Part shown: one piece after another, positions 1 through 14,199 of the stretch
Layout: every line of letters begins with the position of its first letter
Position numbering within the stretch: the stretch's first letter is position 1
Assembly: GCA_013397865.1 (NCBI GenBank)
Contig: VZTI01001288.1
Coordinates: 193,159 to 257,158 of the forward strand
Direction of reading: 5' to 3'
Source: Struthidea cinerea
Taxonomy: Eukaryota > Chordata > Aves > Passeriformes > Corcoracidae
Length of the DNA stretch: 64,000 nt
Translations under genes and position numbers: made by a program
Notes under the pieces: generated by a model
What the model saw: only the letters and a program-made list of their open reading frames with translations
Told to the model about the DNA's origin: nothing
Databases searched by the model: none

Positions 1-3000
1 AAGTGGGTATTGGGATACCCTGGTTGGCTGGGGATTGCCACTTTGCTTGGGGTCACCTGCAAAAGCACTTCATCTTCCTCTGCCGTGTGCACTTGTGTGA
101 CTGTGCCATGGGACAGGCCCTGGCTCTGCTGCCCAAGGTCAAACCTCCCACCTGGCATTTGAGGGATGAGGGTGGGTTAAATTCTCCCTCGTGGTGATGC
201 ACATTCTCCTGTCTTCACGACTCCGTGGGCCGTGCTTCCCCTGGGACCGAGCTGCAGAGCACGTGGATTTGATGGGAACAGCCATGCACACCCCACTGCC
301 CAGCACTGTGCTGGCCCCTCATTAGAGCCCATAATCTGGTCTGGTAATTGTTTCAGCCCCTGCTGGTCTCCGCCTTGCACCCTGCAAGGTCTCCAGCTGA
401 AAATCTTGTAGGGGGACAGCAGCTCTCCCAGATTTCCAGCTACGCACATTGGGCCTCTGAAATTGGGGATCAGCTCAACTTTGGCCAGGGAATGCAGACC
501 TGTCCAGAGCCAGGTCTGGCCAGAGATGGTCAGCTGGGGCAGTGTCCAGGGCATGGTGGCTATTGGAGTTTTAGATTATTCAGCTTGTGTTTGGTCAACA
601 CAAAAGGTGAGAGGGGACAATCTGCTCTTGCCTGTACAGACAAAGCAAAGACCTTCTCCAAGATACTCCGATTCCTTCTCTTGGGCTGGTCCCAAGCTGA
701 GCAGCTCCAGCCCATGTGTACTCTCTGCCTCTGAAGCTGCTCAGTGCTGCAAGAGCTGTTTGAAAGTAAAACAGCAGAAGAAATGTTCCCAGGCCGTGTT
801 CTGCAGGGTCAGTGGTGCTGTTATCTTCCATGAATCCTGCTGGCCAGCTCTGAGCACACCTTGTCTGGGGGCAGAGCAGTTTTCCTCATGGAGAAAAGAA
901 AACCCCCTCGTCTTTTTCAGACAATATTTCAGTGTCTTAAACTGCTCTGGGTTTCCCTCTGGGCCTCTTGAATGTATGAGGTGGGAGTTGATGGCTATGC
1001 CTCAGTCTGAATTCTGCTGCTACTGTATTGGGGCTGTGTGTCCCTTGCTGGGCTGATAGGCTTTGGGCAGCCACTTTTCCTCCAGAATTTAGTGTTTTTT
1101 TTTTTTTCAGAAAACAACATTTTGGGCTTTTTTGTCCCTAATAGAAAATTTATCTTCTCAGCAATTAAATGGAATTGTCTGTGGCAAAGGGACAGTTGGG
1201 CTACATGGTGGTGTCTCTCAAAATAGTCGCTACAGGAGGACTTGTAATTTTAGATTATCACAAAGTGATGCATTTTCCCCGGAAAGCAGAATAAACATTG
1301 GCATTTAACCCTTGTTGTAGTGTGGTAGCACCTGTGTTTCTGTACCTGTCTTTTGGCCCACCAGTGTGCTGTTCTTCACTGCTATGAGCACGTCAGCCTT
1401 GCTGGAAGCCACTGTGTCTGCATTCCCACTTCCTATCTCCCAGCTTATGGACCCACTGCAGGGCTCCTGATTTTCCCATCTCTGGCTTCGTTCATCTCCT
1501 GAATATTCCTGAGCTGTATTGAGGCTCCCAACCCCCACCTGGTATCAGCAACCACCACACTGACATTCCAGTCCAGCTCTATTTCCAGACCTGTGCATGG
1601 GAAGGACCACCTGAAAAGCACATTAAACTGTTTTATTTTCCTCCTTTTCAGTGCTTTTCACAGCATCTCCAGTTTTATGATCCTCTGAACTGTAGCCTTT
1701 CTCCTAGATCTTTTAAGTAGATGTTAGGGGAGTTAGACCTGGATTATTTCAGTGGTTCCTTCTAAGAAATATGACAGCTGAGAACTCTGCACCCTCTGTT
1801 TATAGTCCTGTCAGGCTGAAATCCTCCCCCACCTGCCTGTATGAATGATTTTTTCAGCTGCATTTTGATGCCATGGGAGGCACCTCTGGGTCCCAGAGGT
1901 GCACAAGTATCATTTGCCACGTGTCCAACATGTCCCAGGAGTGTGATTCAAGGAGGAATGTGAACCTCCCTTTGGAATATCTGTGTATCAGGCCAGGAAT
2001 CTAAATCCAGGACACGTGGGGCTGCAGGATGCCTGCCTGACTGTGCTTGCCCTGAACCCAGCAGTGCTGGTGGCTCCACGCTACTTGCCGACGTGTTTTA
2101 CATTTCAGACCCGGTTTGCCAGAGGAAAGTCACCAAACAGCAAATCTGACAAACAAACCACAGAGAACATCTGATCTGATCAGAAAATACGTAAGCCTGT
2201 CAGGGACTGTAGGCACGGCAAGGGCCGGGATTGATGGGGAACATACTTGTTATTAAATCCCATCCGCATAAACCGATGGGAAACAGATGTGAGTGTTGGG
2301 GATATTAATGAGTGGGCAGACTCCAGGGATCCTGAAGGTGCTGCTGCACAGGGGAGAAGGGGAAATGACACGTTTTTGCTATCATGTGGGTGTTGTAAGG
2401 AGGGACTATATTTTTACGCTCTACCTTGCTTTGCATTCCCTGGTGGAGCTGGAAAATGCAGGGATACAGAGAGAGAGAGGTGGCAGGTTAGAGCAAGGAT
2501 GGCTGCTTTTGGGAAGGATGATGGCTAATAGGAGAGTTGGGATGAAAGAAAACCAGGTTCTCTGCCCCTAATCTGGGTGCAGCTGGGCTCTGGTGGAGTG
2601 GTCAAACTGTCCTGCCATGGCCAGAAGGGCAAAAGCCTAAAAGGTGTCCAGGAAAGATGGAGTTGCAGAAATGTAAGAGGTATTGCTTGGGTATAAAAAG
2701 GGTTTTCAGAGCAATTTTGCTATTTCAGGTTTGATAAGGTTTTTCAGTACTTCAGATTTCCAGCCCTTTCTCTACAGCAGGAAGACTCCAGAATTTTGCA
2801 AGACAAATTTCCTAGGATCTTTTTGTGTTGCAAATCCTTGGATTTTCCCTAGCCATCTTTTCTGAAACAGCTGAACCTTTTTTTTGGCTGACAGCTAAAA
2901 AAAAAAAAAAAGAGAAGGGATAACAAAAAATTGAGCCCAAGGCAGACACTTGGCATGGAAAATTGAAGCCCAAGTGGTTTAAGTTTAACAAAGTTATTAG

Positions 3001-6000
3001 CAATTGAAAACAGGGCTTTATAATTGGAAATGTTTGGCAAGCTGAGTAAGAGGTTGTGCTACCAGCCCTGCCTCTTAGATGTGTTCGTGTTCAGGGATGT
3101 GCAAACACCCGACACAAAGACAGGCATTTGTTAGAGATGCTTAGAACTGGAGACAGGCACAAATGCCACGACACCGCTTTTTGTTCACCTCTTTCTTCTC
3201 AACCTTAGTTCTTCAAGTTTCTGGTTGCCTTTCCACCTCCAATTATAATTAAAAACAGAGTGCAAATGCTTCTTGTCCTCGCTGGAACAAAACACCGACT
3301 CTTCTGATGCTCTGAGGACTCAAAGAGGAGAATTCGGTCTGGTTTTGGGGTCACAAAAAGCCAGCTTGCAGGTACTGGGGATGTGGCGCAGGCATTTTGT
3401 ACCTGTGCTTTCTTCTTGCCCATTGCAGTGGGAATGGAGTTGGTGTTCTTGGTCTCTGTGCACGTGCTTGTGGCCCTTTGCATGTTTGCATCTCTTCAGG
3501 TGGAGATGGCAGATTTTTGGGTGGCTCACCTGGCCAGAGGGCACCTACCTGGGGTGAGAAGTGTCCTTGCTGGTCTGAGTCGACCAGCCTGGCCACTGTT
3601 TGCCTTCATCGGGGCTCTCTGTGGTGCTGGCTGCTCCATCACGCGCCCCAATAAAGTTTAAACTCTGGCTTACCACGAGCCCCACTGCAGCCAGGAAACG
3701 ACGTCAAGTGGAGCCATCATATTGTTTGAATTACACCAATATGAAAATCCATGAAAGCCGCAGGGAGCCAGCATTTCCCCTTCTACATAAAATGGGGTTA
3801 TGGCCATATTAAAAAACACAACAAAACCGAGCAGCTTTTAACAGGAGATGGTGGAACAGAGGCCTTGAGAGATGCTGAAAAAGCCAAGCATAAAAATAAC
3901 TACATTTGAAACAAGGTCCTGCTTTTTCTTCAGCTCAGCCTCATGATGACAAATGCTCCTGTCACTTCTACATCTCCTGCACTGCCTTTCGTTTTGGAGA
4001 GGGGAGGAGAGCAGCTTTGTGCTGGGGCTGCTGGGTGGCAATCCCAGTCATTCCAAGAGCCAGTGGCTGGAGGTGCCTGGTGTGGGCGGGATGTTTGGTG
4101 TCTCCCTGGGGTGCACTGAATCGTCCTGCTCTGTTCAGAAAACCTCTTTGGCTTGACCCAGCAAGTAGTGATCATTCACGAAAGGAAAGAAAAATGACGT
4201 TCAGGTACCAAAAAAAAAAAAAAAGAAAAAAAAAAATCTGGAAAGGAGGCTCTTTTCCAGCCCTCCAGCTCTTTCTGTGACCATTCACCAAACTCTCTTG
4301 CAAGCTGCAGAGCCGTTTCTCTGACACAAAAATAAAAGAGAACATTTCCAAACTTGGGCAACACAAACCTTTTTTTTTTTCTGATAGTAACATAAAGCCT
4401 TCATCCTGCTTTATGAGACAGTCAGACCTTAGGCCATGCTGTAGAAGCCCGTCCCTTCCCCACTGAACTGCTGGCAGGGCCAGCTGAGGCCAAGGGGAAG
4501 AAGACTCAATTTCCTTCCTATTTTACAGGCCAAGAGGAAGCAGGGATATTCTGATATTCATATTTTCTCTCAGGACCACAAATGTGCCACTGCAAAGTTG
4601 GACATCACCACCCTCAGTGTGCCAGTGAGCAAAGTTCACTGCAAGACAAGTGTTGTGTCCTTCCCAAACACTTTGCTAGTTCTCTGTTGACTTCCAGTTA
4701 AATCTCACGGTTGCTAAATCTGAACAAATTTTTGCTTTCAGATACTGCTGAAATCCCCTGAGAGTCTTCCTACTTCTTCTTCTTCAGAAGCGGAGACATT
4801 TGTGTGCTGAGGCTCATTTTGGATATGAATAATTTGTTTTTTTGCTCTGTCCCCAAGGCTCTGATACTATCACAACTCCAGATCCAACACAAACCAGCCC
4901 TACTGAAATCCGGAGCGAAGCTTTCATCCCTTTCAGGCTTCTTCTTTGTTGGGGTGTTGTGAGTGGTGTTTGCATACCTTTTAATCACCTCAGCTCAAGG
5001 AGTTTGAGTCCTCTGCTGTTGGTAATTTTGATATATAGCTACCATGCTACACAGCAAACGTATTTCTGCTTTCCTACCTCCGCATATGTATGCAGTCAGG
5101 AACAATTACCACTGTCAATCCTGTCTGCCTGCTAACTTGCTTTTTTTTCCCTGTTGGTCATGCTGTAAATCATTTTCACATTTACAACATTAAGAAGGTG
5201 CTCTGAGCAATCATTCTTGTGGTCAACAAACTGTTACTGCTTCTCGAGTGTCATGGGTCACTACTTAATTGCTGGATTTCACTCCCAGTTAAAACCATTA
5301 ATCTTGTCTCCACCACCTTTCTCTGGGCCTCTCAATTCACTATGTTTTATGTTAGGCATATAAGTGCTGGGTTTTTTTTCATGCCAGCAGAGGTTCTGTA
5401 GCTGGAATTTCTGGGCTTGATACGCAGGATCACACAAGAGAGGCTTTCTTTGGCCTGGGTCACTCTAAGCTGAGCCCTTCTCCAGAGAACTGGGTTTTTC
5501 CAACAGATGCAGAGACAATGAATGCAGCAAAAAAGTGGTAAGGGATCTGTGTGGTGGTGATGCCACCTCAGCCGTGGGAATCCCCCAAGCTCCATCCCAT
5601 AGGATTATCGCTGCCTCAGCTGCTGCCTGAAAACAGAATAGGTATGAGCACAACAAGGAAATTCAGAGTAATCTGGGAAAGCAGACATTAATTTGTGAGT
5701 GCTAGAGGTCCATCAGGAGTTGAACTTGCCTGTGGAACTCACATGTGCCTTTACGAGGGTTGGTTCTGCTCTCACTTACTCTGGCCTGGGGCAGGATGGA
5801 AGCACAGAGCCCGCGTGGGTGACAGGGCCACATCCGACTCCTCCCATCTGTTATTGCACTGGTGGGAATTCATAGGTGTTATATTGGACAGAGAAAGGCT
5901 CCCCTGTTGTTCCCTAGATGAAACTGCGGCAAAAACATATTCCGAATTATAAGCACAAAAAAAAAAAAGGAACATAAGGGCTACAGAATCCTAACAAAGC

Positions 6001-7929
6001 TTGTTTCATGGGCCACATCCACAGCGTGCTCGTACAAAATGCCACGTGAATCACACTTAATTTGCTGCAGAATATACTTTGCTATTTCAGCAAAAAAAAA
6101 AAAAGCAAGCCTGTGAAGGGCAAGAGCTTTGCTGCATGTTAGTTGTAAAAGTTCCACAAGTATGGAATCTATTAAAACCATTATTTGTTTATGAAGTGAA
6201 AGTGATTAGCCTGTTCCAAAAACAAAAACATGAAAACCCTAAGTGCTGAGACTCTTCAGGAGAATAGCCACTGGTTCTTCATCATAATAATTTCTATAAT
6301 ATGGCTCTATTTCTATGATATCTGTAATTATTGTAGCACTTGGTTGCCTTAGCCAAAATCAGGGTCCTCTTGCACATTCATCTAGAAAACGCATTCCCTG
6401 CCCTGATGGGCCCTAAGCAGGTGAGAGCTGGATGATGACCTCAGGTAGGCAGACGGGGAACTGAGCCCAGGGTCGTGGTGAAGCAACTTGGGTACCTTGG
6501 CTCAGCTGTCACCTGGAGCCACGTGGCTGGGCTGGTGGAGTCAGAACATTCCAGTGCGAGCACAGGGACATCCATGTGGCCCCAATTACAGACCCAGGGC
6601 CTTGGTTTCACTTCCTGGACTGGATACAGCAACAGGATGCTGGAATATTTAGGCTGTGTTCACTGCAGGGAATGTTTTCACTTTAAAAGCAGGGAAAAAA
6701 AAAGTCCGTTTCTCTCTAAGATGTCAAATCACAGAAAGATGGGGGTTTTGTAGAAACCTCACCCAATTTGGCTTCTTACCACCTCTTTCATGACACTGCT
6801 CACTTGATTTTAACATCCTGCTGGTGCTGAAGAGCTCCATGGCTTTTGGGAGCACCTCATGCTTGCTGTCACCTGTCGCTGTGACGTACCGAGAACGGGG
6901 AGTAACGACACAATCCAAGTTCAGGAAGAAAGTGATTATTTAATTAATTATAATTTGGTTTATATAACTTGGTTCCCAAAGATGGCAGGAGGTCATTGGA
7001 TCTTGGACCAGCCACCCCCTGTCCCATTGGCTAAAACGCACAACACCTACTTCAAAACATTATTTCCCTGTGTACCATAACAACTCTGAAAAACAGATCC
7101 CAGGTGCACAGATAAAAACCCAGTTTACAGAAACCCGTAGCAGTGTTTTCATAGCTTTCATGAGAACCACAGAGCTCTCACAGAATGCTGCAGAAAGCTG
7201 AAAAATTTCTCTACCAGAGCTTTTCAGCATCTACAGTCACCCTCCCTCGCTGATGTTCACGTGGATGTTTGGGTACTTCACAACACACAGCCCCAGAGTG
7301 TTCCCTGTTGTTATCACACCTCACAAATCACTTTCAAGGCCTTCTAAAATCCATGTCTGCAGCACTTCCCACTTCCCAGGCCGTACCTCCTCTCCACGTG
7401 CTGCAAGTCCACCCCAGAGCTGCCTCTCACCTTTGAAGCCTGGGGCATTTCTGACAGACAGGACACGTGCTGATAATAGCTGGGTCCAGGTGGCCGTGAA
7501 AATGCCATCAGTGAAAGCTGACGTCAGGGAGAGGAGATTCTGGTCCTTCACTGATGGCTGGTGATCAAAACAAGTATCTTTAGGTTTAGCAGCCTATTGG
7601 AGCTTTTGCTCTGTTATTCCCAGGCATGGCACGAGGCTCTTCAAGGTTTTCTGGCCTACGTGCTTTGAGCCCCTTGTTTCATTTAAACGAGATTTGATTT
7701 GGAGTACAAATCAGGCCTTCCTCTTCTGGTTTCTGCTCCTGAAAGTGGATTCCTCTTCTGCCAGTCCCAGAGTCCTTCCTTTCAGATGTTGTTATCCAGT
7801 GCTCCCAGTCTTTCCACCTCAGTGAGGTTGCGGTGATACGGTGCCTCACACCTTGCACCACAAATTTCTGTGTGTTTTCTCTCACTTCTTGCCTCAGGAT
7901 CATCCAGTTAGTGTTCATCTTGTTCTCTT
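1..7929. other. Non-coding unique sequence, no gene recognised
   Basis: All six frames are broken by frequent stop codons. The longest open frame (463-1056, plus strand, 197 codons) shows no domain, no compositional bias and no paired splice sites. Short homopolymers are present: T at 1095-1107, A at 2897-2911, and an A-rich run at 4210-4236 with one G interruption. An AATAAA hexamer at 3650-3655 has no exon that I can attach to it. This stretch could be intergenic or intronic, and the sequence alone does not decide. Confidence 0.6.
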
Positions 7930-8265
7930 CTCTGCAGCATTTCTGAACCTGGGGTCATCAGCAAGCTTCATTAGCACATTTCTTACATTACGTGCCACAG
8001 TCGCTAATGAGAATTCCCGGCAACATTCCCAATACCCAGCACTGAAGAGCGCCGTGAGTAATTCCCTTTAGTCGAAGAATTTCCTCTTCACATAATGTGT
8101 TTCCTTTCATACAAATCAACACTTCATGTACTTTTTCAGATCTTGTACAAACTCCTATTTTTTCCTGTAAAGAGCCATTTTCCATGTGGGACATACTTTA
8201 CTGAAGTCCAGATCAATTGGATTCACTGTATGTCCTCTAGGAAATCTCTAGCAAAGAAGCCAGAG
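7930..8265 (-). mobile_element. Old CR1-family LINE fragment (reverse-transcriptase remnant)
   Basis: Read on the minus strand, 8220-8197 translates to PIDLDFSK, matching the start of the CR1 reverse-transcriptase block YLDFSKAFDTVPH. Further downstream on the same strand, 7971-7951 gives MKLADDP, matching the catalytic block KFADDTK, so the ADD of the metal-binding active site is still visible (7954-7962). The blocks are in the right order and about 78 codons apart, somewhat less than in intact elements, which suggests small deletions. The frame is not continuous, so this is a dead copy. Its decay suggests an older subfamily than the copy near 58.2 kb. The edges are uncertain, and sequence from about 7690 to 7930 may belong to it. 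The family call is from motif recognition, not alignment. Confidence 0.68.
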
Positions 8266-9899
8266 GAAATGAGCATCTGTCTGGCAAATCCCAAAATTGT
8301 ACTCCATCCCAGTTCCCATATATGCTTATGTCTTTAATTACTCCTTTCTCTGACTGCTGTTTTAAAGCCTTGTGTGCTATTAGAAATGATTAATGGCAAC
8401 TGATTTGCCGGCTGCTGTCGATAATCTTTGACCAAAAGGGGATCTTGGTGTCCAGGAGGCAGCTGACACTTCTGGAGTGGGGCTTGCAAGCCTTTGGAGA
8501 GCAGGTAACCGACCTGCTCACTGAATCCTGTCCATGGTGAGGAGAACCTGCAGGTTTCCAGAGGCATCTGGACATTTAAGGGTCAGGTCCAGCATTCCAA
8601 GTGGGATCTTGGGCCACAGAAGGCATTAGAAGAGCTGTCATTCCCCTCAGTGGTTCTCAGACAAATGATGGTGTGTGGGTCACGTTCCTCCACGGTATTT
8701 CCTGCCCAGATTTGATTTTGTCCCCTTTCCCCCTTGCTCACCATGAGAAGAAATTGGAGTTGGTTTATGCATTGGCTCCCTAAATTATTGTTCTTTAAAT
8801 GGAATTTCTTCTGAAAAGGGGAAATTTATTGTCATGCTTTTGCTCCTGCTTGGAAACACAAGTTTTGGCTTGTATATACATCTATATTCATTCAAACTCA
8901 GGCACATGCTCACAGCTTTATCTGAAACATGCAAAACTCCTGCCTGTCCTTGGAATAAAAGCAATGGGTGCCCTGTCCAATCTGAAAAATACCAGCCAAA
9001 AGAGAGGAGGGGGGGATTTTATGGATAAAGAGTAAAAATAGCCTAAATAAACTCAGCAGAAATGAGAAACTGGTAGGTGGAAATCTGAACGCAACAGAAG
9101 GGAAATGGGAACGTGCATGGAGAGTGGCAACAGAATGGTAATTAGTACATCCAGCAGGAAGAGGTGGATCTGACCTGGGAAAGTAAGCAAGGAGAAAAGA
9201 AGAGAGAAATTCAGCTCTTTACTAAGAAAAGAAAATTCTTCCCCAAAAATCTGGCACAGAAAGAGGCCTGGAACGGATGAGAATCTGGATTTTCAAGTGA
9301 AGGAATGTATGAGATGAGTCAAGGGTGAGAGAAAGATTTAAGGAAGATTTACTTCTACATCACAGATGGGGGAAGAGATAGCAAAATAAGTTCCTAATAC
9401 CTTGGAAATTTCTAGTGAAAAAGAAGACCCTTTTTTTTTGCCCCTTTAAAATTCAATAACTTGAACTGATATGGATTTCTAGGGGGAATCTGGGGATGTG
9501 GCTTGGCTTGGCCTCTGGTGTTTGGCAGAGAGGTGTTTGTCAGCATATCTGAGTTGTCCCTGTCTTTGTTTCGGATGTGCCTTTCATTCCAAGTGGGAAT
9601 AGTGAGCAGAGTCAGGCTGGGAGAGCTGAGGGTGCATCACAGCCAGGTGCAAGGATGCTCCGTGCAGCTCCGCTCTCCCGGCCCTGGGGAGGGAGCTCGG
9701 CCACCGTGCCCTCCCTCGCCTCCTCCTCAGGAGCACAAAATGCAGGATTTAGGGGCACTGCAGAGGGTGGTGAAAGGCCTCTGCCTCCGAGCAGCTCCGC
9801 AGCCTCCGAATGAAGGATGTCTATCCCTGTCTGTGGTGCAGTTGTGGGATTGAGGCACATTCCCTGGTGTACGTCCTGCTTTGTCCCAAACAGTTCCTA

Positions 9900-10290
9900 A
9901 GTCCAGGAATTGCTAACAAAGGACGTTCTGTTAAATGCAAGTAATGTCTGGAATACAATCACTATAAATGCAGTTCATTTAGCCATTAATTTTATAGATT
10001 GTTGAAGCAAATAACAGTGCATAAAGAGGACTTCCTCTCATGCAAGTGTGATCTTTGGTTGAATGGACCTTTGTAATGATCTCTAAGACAATGGCACGGA
10101 GTGGAACTGGAATTTCATCTTGCCTTTATTGCCTTATTTGGGTATTTTTAATAATTTCTTAAATGATTTTTCTTTTTAATATGCTGACTTTTGGTGGTTT
10201 AACTTGTTTGCTTTTGTGGGTCAGTGTAAATAATTCTGAAATTAATAAATTAGTATCCTTTAGGTAAATTATTTAAATACTCAAGTATGT
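9900..10290. promoter_or_regulatory. Candidate conserved non-coding element (composition only)
   Basis: This AT-rich block lacks simple repeats and carries many homeodomain-core words (TAAT/ATTA) and short AT-rich motifs, for example in 9980-10000 and 10200-10275. Its texture differs from the more GC-rich flanks. That is typical of vertebrate developmental enhancers but also occurs by chance in AT-rich DNA. No conservation data are available here, so the call is a weak inference. Confidence 0.2.
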
Positions 10291-11937
10291 GAACAAATAC
10301 TGCCTTACACAGAAAGGCTGTTATGTCATTTACAGCTGGACAGGATCTGCAGCATGAACAGGGTATTTTTGGGGTGATTTCCACTTCATTTGTTTAATTC
10401 CCTCTCCTCGAACATGCCTTTTCCTTTTGGTTCCCTGCATGTCCCATCTGCAGCTAAAAGCCATTTAGCACTGCAGCAGAAATGAAGATCTCCATTTATT
10501 TGTGCTGTCTAAAAGTTATATTCTCCCAGTGGGAAACCATCCAAAGAACAGAACCTCCTCTCCTACATCACTGCAGATGTTTGATCTCTCTCCTTCACCT
10601 GTAGGCTCTTCTACCATTTGTATTTACACAGATCTTTTGCAATTTGGAATCTTTCTATAGATGGAAACCCATTCTGCCTTTCTTCTTGGGGATTTTGGTC
10701 CTTCCTGTGCCAAGAAAAAGTTTTATTTTGAGAGTGTGGGAAGGATGATGACTACAGAAAAGGCAACACAAGCAAACAAGGTTAATTCAGCCTCACTGGG
10801 CATAACCTCACTTACCCAAAGATGCAGGGAGGTACACAACAAATGCTCAGTCTTGCTTTTCTCCTGGTCAGCCTTATTGAAATCAGTTTGCAGCCTTTAG
10901 TTCCCAGGATGTTCTTGCAGAGTCCGTGTCTGTTTTGGTAAAGATTTGTTTGGTAGGTAGCTAAAGCTCAAAATCTTTGCTGTCATAATATCCTTGCCCT
11001 TAAAGAAATTAAGGGGTGCCCATTTGGTGTTTACAACTCTTCCTTCCTCGTGTGAAGGAAATGATATCTTATTTCTTTCATTAGAGTAAAATATAACCCT
11101 TTAAATATGTCGGTGTATCATTGCATAAATTATGAGGACTTCTCTCTGTTGTTATGGAATGCAGATTTTTCAGAACTGGAGCACGGAGATGCCGGGCTGT
11201 GAAAATAAAAAGCAGATGTCTTTCTCCCTCTCACTCAGGAGGTTAAAGCTTATCAGGATATTTTAACTCTTGAGGTCCTGTGACAGGCAATTTCTGTTGG
11301 ACAGAGGGAACTGGCACTCTCAGGTGCAAGGCTGGGCATCCAGTTAATCCTGGTTGGCTCTTGGGATTTGCCACAGGGTGAAACAGGGTGTGACAAATGT
11401 GGAAGGGAAAGTTTGCCACTGTTGGGGTTTTTTAATGTAAACAAAGGGTAAAAGGTGGCCTGTAAATACCCATGTGGCTGGATCATTTTCCCTTTCTGAA
11501 GCTGGCATGGCAGACACTGTCATGGAGTTGCTTGCTTGGTTTGCTTATCGGTGTGAAGTGTATTTCCCACTCTGCACCCATTGCGGTGGGGCTTTTGTAT
11601 ATCCCCCATGGCATCTAAACAAACAGCAGGAATCTCTCCATGAAAGGGCTGAGACACCTGGGCTGCACTAGGAGGCTGAACATGGAGAGAAAGACAGAAA
11701 ACAAAACATCTTACCCATACCCTCTGTGCAGAGCAGCAGGTGACACAAAGCCATCTGTGCCATGTTTGGGGGTCTCTTGGGCAGTGGGAATCCTAACATG
11801 TTCCTGTAGGTACCATTTCCAGACAGCTGGAGGCACTGGAATTGCACCTGCAGCCTGAGGATGTGGTGGCTGGAAAGGGTGATGACTTCACCATGAGAAA
11901 ATGAACTTAGGGCTGTGTGTGGAAAAAGAGCTGCATT

Positions 11938-11957
11938 AAAAAAAAAAAAAAAAAAAA
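11938..11957. repeat. Poly-A tract, 20 bases
   Basis: This is an uninterrupted run of 20 A bases. No retroposed gene or SINE was recognised upstream, so it is listed as simple sequence only. Confidence 0.9.
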
Positions 11958-14199
11958 TCTGCAGAAAACAGATATTTGTCATGAAACACTGATTTAAACA
12001 AACTGCGAGAGCCAGGCAGATGACTCTAAAATGTGTGGCTGGCCTGTACTTCATGGCATTGCCACAGCGGTTTATAGTGTTTGGAGGGAGAGTTATGACG
12101 CAGAACAAATGAGATAAAAAGCTTGTTTAAGTGTGATTAAATGGGTCTAAAAGCTGCCCATTTTATAGGAAGGAGCTGCAGGCACGTTGCCAAGCTGTAG
12201 CATGCTGTATGCTTCACCAGCTCGTCACATCCATATGGGCTGACTCAGAGGAATCTGTTTTAAAGTAATCCAAACTATTAATTTATGGACGTTCTCATCA
12301 CCGGGCCTGAGTGCGCGAAGGGAAGATACACCCAGCGAGGTCATAAAGTGGTACCAGCATCTTCTGCTTTTAAAAGCAGCACTTTGGATGTTTGGGATTG
12401 TCTTCCTCTGACATCAGCCCAGCAACCATTAGCGCTGGTGGGGTGGTCGTGGTCTTGTCATTTCCATATGGAGTTGTACTTGCTGGCAGCCAGCTCCAAC
12501 AAGAAAGGATCCCTGGGACTGGACGCTCCTGAGAGGGAAGTCAGGTTGCAGATGGATCAGATATCCCTGCGAAGAAAATGCTCCTTCAGCCAACGAGTTC
12601 CTTCTTTGATGGTTTATCCCAGAGAACTGAGCTGGTCAGAAACGTTCCCAGGAAACATCATTCCTTAAGCCTGGCTTATTTTGCTGGGACTGCACTGAGC
12701 ACGGTTGAGTTTTCCCCACGCCTGAGGAAGAGAGCTTAAGGAAACCCACCTGTACTCCTGGCAGATCTCTTCCAGGACAGGAGAAACACAGAGCGCACAA
12801 GCCCCTGGCTCCCGAGCGGATGCACCTGGTGGATTTGCCCCAAGGCCAGGGATGCTGGGAGCTCTGCAGCTGCCCGCTGAGGCTGACAAGCTCTGACATG
12901 AGGTTCACTGGGAGGCTGCAGCAGGGTCTGGGGAGCTTCTGGCTTCCTGGAAATTGCTCTCCTTTCGAAAAAAAACCTGAAAAAAGTTTCTGTTCAATTT
13001 GGAAAAAACCCAAATTTTATATGCATGTTTAAATCCGTACATTTTCAAGGCACTGGAAACACTGCTTTTCGGCCAGTTCTACTTGATAGTTTTATAGGGC
13101 TTTGCCATAATAAAAGCGAAGTGAGATGAAACAGAAAAGCCCTGCTTAGTAACAATGTGGGGTGGGGGAGTGGGAAGGGAGGCCTTAACCAGAGCCAGGC
13201 TCCCTGAGCGACTGCTCTGCCAGCAGAGGACAAAATATGAGTGCCAGAAGTGGGATTGAAATCACATGGATACAAAACTCTGCCTCGCAGGGGCCCCTCC
13301 ATCCACGACAAACCAAGGTGCTCTTTGGGGTGCTCTGTCCTGAGTGGTCACTGGTCTCCTCCTGGAGAGCACTGGGTTATTTCTCAGGCATATCTGAGCA
13401 GATGCTTTCAGCCTCTCACGGCTGTCTCCCCACATATGGAGCTTTGCTTTGTCACCAGACCCTGCCAAGGATCCAGTCCTCCTTTTGACAACAAAGAACT
13501 GTTTTTATTTACTATGAAATCTGGTCTGGCCTTGGCTCTCTGTTTTGTAAATTATTCATCTCGTGTCAGTAGCAGTGGAGCTCCTCTCGCATGTTTCTTT
13601 CCAGCAAACGATCAAGTCCAGGTTTGGGGGTAGGAGGAGGTCGAGGGGAGGAGTAGTGAGGCAGGAGAGACTTAATAGCTAGTGTATTCATTAACATTAA
13701 CCAGCCAGGTGACCATCTCCCCCTTGGATAATATCCCATCCTCCCCTGGTGCTGGGAGTAGCTGTGGCCTGCCCTGTTTCTGCATGGGGGGCTGAGCAAT
13801 AGATCAGCAATTAGAGCCAGGATCTGTCCTGACAAGGTTCTTCTTTCTTGCTTCCTAGCTCACCTCCCTCTTCAGTGGAGGTACTCGTCTGAATCACACA
13901 GATACAAAAAAGTTGGTCGCAGGAGATCTCTCAGCTGGATCAGGACTATCATCAAAACTAGATCTGAGGAGCTGTGGCTTGGAGACAACCATGGAAGCAG
14001 ATGCAAGATCACCTCTAGATAACCCTTTCCAGAGCTGAATTACCCAGTTACACAAGAAGTTTTTGTGATGTACACACTTAGCTTCTCACATTGCAATTTG
14101 TGTTGTACCTTTTATTAACTTTCTCTCCTTTCCTAGAGCGTTTTTCTCCATGAGCCCTGTGACCTCCCTTCACACAGTTGTTGGACACGTAGGCTCCCC

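Larger units (their letters stand above)
8266..14199. other. Non-coding unique sequence, no gene recognised
   Basis: No exon, RNA gene or repeat family was recognised apart from low-complexity tracts. The block at 9900-10290 is AT-rich and regulatory-like and is listed separately. A GC-richer patch around 9640-9810 is too short and too poor in CpG to be called a CpG island. The open frames here, for example 11668-12108 minus (146 codons) and 12285-12668 plus (127 codons), have no recognisable domain. Confidence 0.55.

Noticed and set aside
463..1056. 197-codon plus-strand open frame
   Set aside because: It has no recognisable domain, no bounded exon structure, and a length expected by chance in six frames of 64 kb.
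3650..3655. AATAAA polyadenylation signal
   Set aside because: The hexamer is frequent in AT-rich DNA and no gene end can be attached to it.
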